Shown here one piece after another: positions 32,279 through 38,189 of a DNA stretch of 38,189 nt. Source of the stretch: Acidobacteriota bacterium (GTDB taxonomy: Bacteria > Acidobacteriota > Terriglobia > UBA7540); NCBI GenBank assembly GCA_902812415.1, contig CADDZJ010000033.1:1-38189 (forward strand). The letters run 5' to 3'. Both the position numbers and the translations under genes were made by a program. The stretch's first letter is position 1. Each line of letters begins with the position of its first letter. Below the pieces are notes generated by a model that was not told the DNA's origin, searched no databases, and worked only from the letters and a program-made list of their open reading frames with translations.

Positions 32279-32291
32279 TTGAACAGGTCAA
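32279..32291 (+). promoter_or_regulatory. Short palindrome in the permease/TPR divergent region
   Basis: TTGA-ACAGG-TCAA, inside a wider ACCCAT...ATGGGT inverted repeat (32272-32301), lies between the two divergent starts. A TAAAAT at 32263-32268 could be a -10 for the TPR gene. This is a candidate operator only. Confidence 0.25.
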
Positions 32292-32307
32292 ACGAAATGG
32301 GTGGGAA

Positions 32308-33606
32308 ATGCTGAAACCAGCCCGCGCCAAACAAACCCCAGATGGGGTTATTTTCCATTGGATTGCAATGAGTCTGGGGCTGCTTTTGTTTGCATCCTCA
32401 AATTTCAACGCCCAGAACAGCAGCCGGCCCGCCGTTATCCATGAGTTCCAGGAAGCGCGTGCAGCGGAACAACAAGGTCATTATGCTGCCGCCCTGACTT
32501 ATTACCAGCAAATTCTCACGCTTAACCCGCGAATCGCTCAAGTTTACAGCAACATGGGCCTGGATTATTACCGGCTGAAGCGTTACCCTCAAGCTGCGGA
32601 ATCGCTTAAGGGCGCGCTGAAGCTTCAACCCGATCTTCTTGGCGCGCAGGTCATGCTGGGGCTTACCGAATTCAAACTCGGACAATTTGAAAGTTCGCTC
32701 GGTCACTTGAAGGAAGCCTTAAAGGTTCGGCCCGCAAACCGCGAGGTCCGCCTTTTCCTCATTCAAGACCAGATGGCGCTCGACCGCTTCGACCTGGCGT
32801 TTGCCCAACAAACATTGCAACGGTTTCCAAAGGACGCGGAACTTAATTACACCATCGGACTGGCCGCTCTCGAACGCATCCGGGACATTGCTCATCACGC
32901 CAACTCGCTGGGCGAGAAATCGCCCGTTTTTCAATGGATCAGTCTGCGGCAGGATGAACAACAACAAAACTGGCAGGGCGCCGAAAAACATCGGGCCATC
33001 CTGAAGAAGCTTGGCGCCACAACCATTCCGCCCCCCCTGGTGCGCGAGTATGATGCGTTGACATCCCTCGTTAAAGAGTGTTTCACAACTGTTCTGGAAT
33101 CATCTCCTGACTCAACCTATGCGCACAGCGTGCGAGGGTACATGGATGAGTCTCAAAATCGTGTGACCGCAGCTCTGGTTGAATATCGAAAGGCAGGCAA
33201 CCATTTTGCCGCCGGCAGATTGCTAGCGCAGAACCTTCGCCTTTCCGAGGCCGCAAAAGAACTGAGAGCAGCCGTTGACGCAGAGCCGGAAAATCGCCTG
33301 GCTCTTGCTGAATTGGCTCAGGTATACGTGCAACAGCACCGGCCTGCCGCGGCCCTTCCCATTCTCAGGAAGATCCTCACCGAGTATCCCACCGATGCCG
33401 AAGCCTGGGCCGACCTCGGAAAGGCCCAGATTTCTCTGAATCAAATCACAGAAGGAATCCACTCCCTTCAAACTGCATTAAAGATAGACCCTACGCAAGT
33501 CAGCCTGCATTACGAACTGGCTATGGCTTACCGCAAGCTCGGCGATACCAGTCTCGCCGCGCAGGAGATTCAGAAATTCCGCCAAGCCAGTCTGGAGAAT
33601 CACTGA
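32308..33606 (+). CDS. TPR-repeat protein, probably exported
   Basis: A 432-residue protein with an N-terminal hydrophobic segment (WIAMSLGLLLFASSNFNA) that can serve as a signal peptide or anchor. At least four tetratricopeptide repeats are visible in the first half (for example GHYAAALTYYQQILTLNP, VYSNMGLDYYRLKRYPQAAE, VMLGLTEFKLGQFESSLGHL) and more in the last third (PAAALPILRKILTEYPTD, AWADLGKAQISLNQITEG). TPR proteins are scaffolds for protein-protein contacts. The next gene, on the other strand, is a TonB-dependent receptor, and the two genes converge with a 37-base gap. The role is not known. Confidence 0.85.
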   Translation: MLKPARAKQTPDGVIFHWIAMSLGLLLFASSNFNAQNSSRPAVIHEFQEARAAEQQGHYAAALTYYQQILTLNPRIAQVYSNMGLDYYRLKRYPQAAESLKGALKLQPDLLGAQVMLGLTEFKLGQFESSLGHLKEALKVRPANREVRLFLIQDQMALDRFDLAFAQQTLQRFPKDAELNYTIGLAALERIRDIAHHANSLGEKSPVFQWISLRQDEQQQNWQGAEKHRAILKKLGATTIPPPLVREYDALTSLVKECFTTVLESSPDSTYAHSVRGYMDESQNRVTAALVEYRKAGNHFAAGRLLAQNLRLSEAAKELRAAVDAEPENRLALAELAQVYVQQHRPAAALPILRKILTEYPTDAEAWADLGKAQISLNQITEGIHSLQTALKIDPTQVSLHYELAMAYRKLGDTSLAAQEIQKFRQASLENH

Positions 33607-33643
33607 GGAGCCCATCGTTCTCGACGGCGCTGAAAGCTCTGAA

Positions 33644-36600
33644 CTACCAGGATACAGTTGCCGAAAGCTGGCCTGTGCGTGGCGAAGCGGCGCTAAAGAT
33701 TCCTCCAAAGCTGGGATTATTAATGTCGGTTACAGGCGGCCCGAAATTGACGGTATTCAACGCGTTGAAAAACTCGCCTTTCAGGCTCAAACTGACGCGC
33801 TCGGTGATCGGTATCTTTTTGATCAGCGCCATATCCCATTCTCGAGTCCCAAAGGACCGAATCTGATCGAAGAGCGGCGGCGCATTTCCAAAGCTGAAGG
33901 GCGGCGGCGGAGCGAAAGCGTTGATGTTGAGGTAGAGGTTCTTTGCAGGATCAAACGAACCGCGATTTCTATTGATATAAAACGCCTGGCCGGGAACCAC
34001 ATCAGGCCGTATGCTTCCGATGGCAGGCAAAGAAAGCTCGGTCGAGATTCCCACGGGAACACCGCTCTGCAACGTGATGATTCCCGACGTAGTCCATCCG
34101 CCGAGAATCCTATCTGCCAGGGGATTACTCAAATTCAGCAGCTTGCCCTTGCCGATCGGCAAGTCGTAGGTGTAGGCTGCGACAAACGCTTGCGGAACGT
34201 CGAAGCTTGCCACGGCCTTTTCAGCCCTCAAATTATAGTAGTTCTGAGCCCCACCCAGGAACGCGCCTCCGCCGTATCCGGGCGAATCGGTCAAATCCTT
34301 TGAGACCGTGTAGGTGATGAGGAATGAGATGCCATCGCTCAGGCGCTTTTGCGCGCGAACCTGCAAGGAGTTGTAGTTGTTATTGCCAACCGGGTCAGAG
34401 GAAAGAGTAACTCCTTGATACTGTGGAAACGGGCGCAAGGCTTGAGCTACAGTGCCGCTGAAACCAGCATACGGCGACGCAATTCCGGCTGATTGCGCCT
34501 GCGGCGAGTTAATATCACTTTGCAGGACAGACCCCAGAGCCAGATAGCGCGGATCGAGCTGATTATAATTAAGCGCTCCGTTCAGCATGTGGTGAGCGGC
34601 TGTTCCCACATAAGCCGCATCCACCACCAGCCCGCCCCACAATTCTTTTTGGATTCCAACATTCCAATTTTCAACAAGCGGCAACCGGGCCCCGTTCGGC
34701 TGAAAATAGGCCGTTGATCCTCCATTGGCAAATGTAGGAGTGAAGTAAGGTCCAAGGGGGACAGGAGGAAAACCCGTATTCCAGTTAAACGCAGGGGTTA
34801 CGCCGCCGTTCAAGCTTTGCAGTGTGGCGTTGGTAAAGAAGCCCTGCTGATTCATGAAGATCGCCGGACCGGAATTCGTGTCATACATCACGCCGTAGGC
34901 CGCGCGAAACACAGTTCGAGCGGAGGGGGCGTAAGCGATGCCAAGCCGCGGCCCGAAACCGCGATGCCACGAATCGGCAAACTGCGCTTTCCCGCTGCGC
35001 CCTGGACCGCTTCCTGCAAAAACCAGAGCGCCCGGCAGGTTCCCTGCGCCGGGATTTGGCAGAGTCGGATCCAGGTTTGCAATCCGATCCTGCCGATCGG
35101 TGATCGGCGAAGAGTAGCCCCATCGCAGGCCGTAAGAGAGCGTGAGATTGTGCCGAAGTTTCCAGTGGTCCTGCGCATAGAGCGCCCAATAGGGCATCAC
35201 CCAGGCTTGGGAAGGCTGCTGGCCAAACGTCCCAATATCGACATCGCCCAGCAAAAAGCTCGCCACTGAAAAGCCTGTGGCCGCATTCCCAGGAAGGCCG
35301 GTTTCCTGCGGGCCAAAGACGAAAGATCCAAAGGGCGTGATGCGGCCTGCCGGTCCGCCAGCCAGTTGCAGACCGATGGTGTAAAAGCGCGTCGTATTAA
35401 ATCCAAACTGCATCTGATGGCTTCCTTGAATCCAACTGAAGTCGTCGCCGATTTCCCCGTCCGAATGTGAAATCTTGTTGACTGCTCCACCGACGCCCAG
35501 GTAGTACGGCCCCACGGTCATCAAAGCTTCACCCGAAGTGTCCAGAATCCCGCCAAGTCCTGCCTGAGCGTTAAGGTTTGATCCTTTGGAAAGACTCTGT
35601 TGCTTCCCATAGTGGTTGAAAAAAGCCCAGCGGTTGTAGGAAAGCAGCACGTGGTTGAGCTTATTGCTGGAAATGGGCTTATCCCAATTCACGATGGCTC
35701 GATATCCGTGATTAATTCCATTTGTACCACTGAGCGTTGGACCAAACGCGCCATCGCTGATGGTGGGTTCGCGCATGAAGCTGAAGCTTCCGGAGAGCCG
35801 CGAACCGGAGCCAATGTTGTGATCGATTTTGACAAGAAACTGATCGCTGTTATTAACGGTTGTGGAAGTTCCAATGTAATTGTTGGTTAGACCCGGCAGA
35901 TTTGGATTCGGAAATAGCGCGGCGAAATGGGCGGAGATCGAGCTGATCCTGTCAGGGCAAATCACGTTCAGAGCGCCGTTGCACGAGAACTGCTGCCGTG
36001 TGAAGCCTCCCTGAGCATTCGCAATGGTCGTCGCAGGATCGTAGATCGGGGGGATGCCTGCGGCAGTGAAGTCACCCGCTTTCATCGCCGGGGTCAACAC
36101 GCTATAAAAAGTGGCGGGATTTGAGTTAGTGTACCGGAAGCCATCGTAATAGCCATAAAAAAATGTCTTGTCTCGCCGAATCGGGCCTCCCAGCTCGAAC
36201 CCGAACTCATTCTGGCGGTCAAGCCCGCGATCCGCACTGAAGAAGTTGCGCGCGTCGTAGACTTCGTTTCGGTTATATTCAAAAGCCATCCCGTGCAAAT
36301 CATTCGTGCCTGATTTGAAAACGTACTTGATCGCCCCGGTTGAGGTCCGCCCATACTGAGCATCAACGTTGTCGCCGATCACCTGAAACTCCTGGACTGC
36401 AAAGCTTGGCACGGTCATTTGACTTCCCTGGATTCCGGTTCCGAAGCCTACCGGAGAAACATTGGCGCCGTCAATTAACACTTCCTGATCAAGCCCGTCC
36501 CCGCCATTCAGGTTGGCCTCAAAGGAATTTCCCTGATAGCCCGGAGTAAGTTTTAAAAAGTCGGCGGAATTCCGCATTCCGCCTGCCACTTCAACCGGAA

Positions 36601-37054
36601 GCGTTGACACCAGATCGTTGCCGACTGTCGTTTGGACCGAAGACTCGTTTGGCGTGATTAAGGGAGAAACCTGGCCCTGCACCTGCACGACGGTTTTGGA
36701 CGTGGCCACCTGAAGGTGAAAGTCAATGCCAACATCCGCTCCTACCGTGATGGTCACATTCGTCCGCACAGTCTCCCTGAAACCTGTGCGGCTGGCGGCA
36801 ATTTCATAAATTCCCACCGGCAGTTGCAGCAGATAGTAACCGCTCGCGTTGCTACGAGTCATGCTCACAACATTTGTGCTGAGGTCGCGCGCCTTGATTT
36901 GAACGTCGGGAATCGCCGCTCCCGATGGATCTGTGACTTGGCCGCTCACCCGCCCGCCGGGATTCTGAGCGAAATCAGGAAGCGAGATTAGCCCCATGGC
37001 AACCAGGAGAACCAGGGTCAGGAACTGGGATGGGATAAGCCGTTGGCGGCACAT
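33644..37054 (-). CDS. Oar-like TonB-dependent receptor with carboxypeptidase-regulatory-like domain
   Basis: A 1136-residue outer-membrane protein. It has a signal peptide (FLTLVLLVAMGLISLPDFAQ), a carboxypeptidase-regulatory-like domain (about residues 34-120, GRVSGQVTDPSGAAIPDV), a plug domain with VLIDGANVSPVGFGTG, VQEFQVIGDNVDAQYGRTS and YVFKSGTNDLHG, and a long beta-barrel ending in a Trp (TGQLSATVSW). Such receptors import siderophores, glycans or other large ligands using TonB energy and are greatly expanded in Acidobacteriota. The ATG at 37054 has AGGAGGT nine bases upstream; the frame open to 37186 adds 44 residues overlapping the ThuA gene and is rejected. The ligand is unknown. 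Confidence 0.92.
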   Translation of the reverse strand: MCRQRLIPSQFLTLVLLVAMGLISLPDFAQNPGGRVSGQVTDPSGAAIPDVQIKARDLSTNVVSMTRSNASGYYLLQLPVGIYEIAASRTGFRETVRTNVTITVGADVGIDFHLQVATSKTVVQVQGQVSPLITPNESSVQTTVGNDLVSTLPVEVAGGMRNSADFLKLTPGYQGNSFEANLNGGDGLDQEVLIDGANVSPVGFGTGIQGSQMTVPSFAVQEFQVIGDNVDAQYGRTSTGAIKYVFKSGTNDLHGMAFEYNRNEVYDARNFFSADRGLDRQNEFGFELGGPIRRDKTFFYGYYDGFRYTNSNPATFYSVLTPAMKAGDFTAAGIPPIYDPATTIANAQGGFTRQQFSCNGALNVICPDRISSISAHFAALFPNPNLPGLTNNYIGTSTTVNNSDQFLVKIDHNIGSGSRLSGSFSFMREPTISDGAFGPTLSGTNGINHGYRAIVNWDKPISSNKLNHVLLSYNRWAFFNHYGKQQSLSKGSNLNAQAGLGGILDTSGEALMTVGPYYLGVGGAVNKISHSDGEIGDDFSWIQGSHQMQFGFNTTRFYTIGLQLAGGPAGRITPFGSFVFGPQETGLPGNAATGFSVASFLLGDVDIGTFGQQPSQAWVMPYWALYAQDHWKLRHNLTLSYGLRWGYSSPITDRQDRIANLDPTLPNPGAGNLPGALVFAGSGPGRSGKAQFADSWHRGFGPRLGIAYAPSARTVFRAAYGVMYDTNSGPAIFMNQQGFFTNATLQSLNGGVTPAFNWNTGFPPVPLGPYFTPTFANGGSTAYFQPNGARLPLVENWNVGIQKELWGGLVVDAAYVGTAAHHMLNGALNYNQLDPRYLALGSVLQSDINSPQAQSAGIASPYAGFSGTVAQALRPFPQYQGVTLSSDPVGNNNYNSLQVRAQKRLSDGISFLITYTVSKDLTDSPGYGGGAFLGGAQNYYNLRAEKAVASFDVPQAFVAAYTYDLPIGKGKLLNLSNPLADRILGGWTTSGIITLQSGVPVGISTELSLPAIGSIRPDVVPGQAFYINRNRGSFDPAKNLYLNINAFAPPPPFSFGNAPPLFDQIRSFGTREWDMALIKKIPITERVSLSLKGEFFNALNTVNFGPPVTDINNPSFGGIFSAASPRTGQLSATVSW

Positions 37055-37122
37055 AGGCAAAACCTCCTGAACTGAATTTCCTCCCCGATAAGCTGCAGTA
37101 CTACAGTTCCGGGGAATAAGGG

Positions 37123-38010
37123 CTATGCCATTTTCAATAACCATCGAACGGCGTTCTTTTGCAGCTTGAAATATTCCGGCTGCCACATCGCGGGATTGTT
37201 GTGGCCCACAGCCGTAAACACGACGCGGCCTTTGCCGTATTCATACGCCCAGCCGCTGATGGATTGGGTTCCGTGGTGTTCGTAGGCAAGGCCGTCGATG
37301 TTCTCTGCCCGGAGAATGATGTTTTTGGGATCTTTATCATAGGCCACGTAGTGCTGTTCATCATTCACCATAAAATCTTCCACGCCCTGCGTGATGGGGT
37401 GGCCTCTATTCACAACCCTCACTTTGAATGGGCGCAAGGGAGGATGTCCGATGTATGCGCCGCCCATGACGTCGCGATAATTCTTTGAAGAGAGTGAAAT
37501 GTGGCTGCTGTTGTGCAGCGCATAAAACCCGTTTCCCGCCGTCACAAAATCTTTAATCGCCTCGCCTTGCTCCTCCGTGATCCAGCTTTTGGGAGTCTCT
37601 TTTGAAGATGTTGGACGCTCCCAGTTGAAGCCGACTTCCAGAAAACGCTCGTAGTCGCTATAAGCGTCAGGGCCCAAATAGCCATCCGGCCAGATCATTC
37701 CATCGCGCAGGCAAACGAAAAGCTGATAATTTCGTAATAGGTTTCGTGAAATGCGGTCATAGTTGGTGGTGTAGTCTACCGGAAGACCCAGCTCATGAAA
37801 GAGCCGGTCCAAACTGACACGGATATAATCAGAGTTATGATAGCGATCTCCGATCAACGCCAAGACGCGCGGGTGGCCGCCTGCCTCGCCGATATCGACC
37901 TCCCCTGGAGCGATAGTAGGTTTTCCAGCCCACGCCGCCATTCCAGTCGCCAACGCTCCCATACCCTGCAAAAGATTCCTTCTCGACAATGATTTCGCGC
38001 GGTTTTTCAT
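37123..38010 (-). CDS. ThuA-like domain protein with Tat signal
   Basis: A 295-residue protein with a clear twin-arginine signal (SLSRRNLLQGMGALATGMAA). The rest is a ThuA-type glutamine amidotransferase-like fold: RVLALIGDRYHNSDYIRVSL, GNGFYALHNSSHISLS, VRVVNRGHPITQGVEDFMVN, DEQHYVAY and GKGRVVFTAVGHNNP. ThuA proteins are linked to trehalose/maltose-type sugar utilisation in rhizobia, and their chemistry is unclear. It precedes the TonB-dependent receptor gene by 68 bases on the same strand, so co-transcription and a shared role in uptake and processing of a glycan-like substrate are plausible. The ATG at 38010 is used; AAGGGG lies about ten bases upstream. Confidence 0.85.
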   Translation of the reverse strand: MKNRAKSLSRRNLLQGMGALATGMAAWAGKPTIAPGEVDIGEAGGHPRVLALIGDRYHNSDYIRVSLDRLFHELGLPVDYTTNYDRISRNLLRNYQLFVCLRDGMIWPDGYLGPDAYSDYERFLEVGFNWERPTSSKETPKSWITEEQGEAIKDFVTAGNGFYALHNSSHISLSSKNYRDVMGGAYIGHPPLRPFKVRVVNRGHPITQGVEDFMVNDEQHYVAYDKDPKNIILRAENIDGLAYEHHGTQSISGWAYEYGKGRVVFTAVGHNNPAMWQPEYFKLQKNAVRWLLKMA

Positions 38011-38065
38011 ATAATCAGCCCCTTATATCCACCAGAATGGATGACCTCCCTCTGTGGCGTTGAGA

Positions 38066-38189
38066 TCAAAGGCTTCGATTCTGCATTCCGATGATCAGCA
38101 CGCCACTTTTTGTGATGACGTTGAAGACAGCCAAGCCATTCCCGTACTCTGCGCTAAAGTTGTGTGTGTCAAGGTCGACTTCCTGAATA
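38066..38189 (-). pseudogene. Truncated TonB-dependent receptor plug fragment (continues outside window)
   Basis: On the minus strand the frame entering from the window edge reads IQEVDLDTHNFSAEYGNGLA, then VFNVITKSG, followed by VLIIGMQNRSL and a stop at 38066. The first part is the conserved plug-domain region of Oar-like receptors (compare VQEFQV...DAQYGRTS...FKSGTNDLHG in the receptor at 33644). In an intact receptor, TKSG is followed by TN..HG and more than 800 further residues. Here the match ends abruptly after TKSG, so the gene is broken or rearranged at about 38100. It lies just upstream of the ThuA gene. Confidence 0.7.

Noticed and set aside
37055-37186. N-terminal extension of the TonB-dependent receptor
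   Set aside because: It overlaps the ThuA gene and precedes a start with a strong ribosome-binding site and a clear signal peptide.

Overview
The window looks like a chromosomal segment of an Acidobacteriota genome. Several lines suggest this: an Oar-type TonB-dependent receptor with an N-terminal carboxypeptidase-regulatory-like domain, many Tat-signal sugar and cupin proteins, a hopanoid side-chain module, two FtsX/MacB permeases in a row, a DUF4097 repeat protein, and a high density of short palindromic intergenic repeats. This is inference from gene content; there is no rRNA, and I saw no tRNA.

Layout. 1-8744 is housekeeping and metabolism: the tail of an unidentified protein, malate dehydrogenase, a minus-strand pair (inositol-phosphate synthase, cyclophilin), a methyltransferase, a large FAD/Fe-S oxidoreductase and a SAM hydrolase (DUF62). 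9004-12950 is an efflux-type module: a MacA-like adaptor and two MacB/FtsX permeases, with no ATPase gene. 13563-14555 is a secreted DUF4097 beta-repeat protein. 14706-18264 is a sugar-phosphate module: GalT, divergent from a GlcNAc-type kinase and a SIS-domain glucosamine-6-phosphate deaminase-like protein. 18265-19453 is gene-poor and holds a decayed nuclease-like fragment interrupted by a small inverted-repeat element. 19454-21972 is a CtpA-like S41 protein, whose catalytic Ser and Lys are both replaced, followed by a YibQ-type polysaccharide deacetylase. 22201-25493 is a hopanoid modification group (HpnK, HpnL-like, HpnI). lexA follows. 26623-32230 is a catabolic-looking island: a mannonate dehydratase-like protein and a Tat-signal double cupin on plus, facing a minus-strand set of NCS1 permease, amidohydrolase, ABM-fold protein and a second double cupin. 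32308-38189 holds a TPR protein, a TonB-dependent receptor, a ThuA-like protein and the broken end of a second receptor.

The most notable points are the apparently dead S41 protease beside YibQ, a 107-bp element with perfect or near-perfect 18-bp terminal inverted repeats in three copies (two bracketing one permease gene), the tail-to-tail pair of closely related cupin genes, a truncated TonB receptor, a six-unit 23-bp tandem array whose units can fold as hairpins, and an unusual Gln-to-Glu change in the GalT active-site motif. No CRISPR array, prophage or complete insertion sequence was seen.
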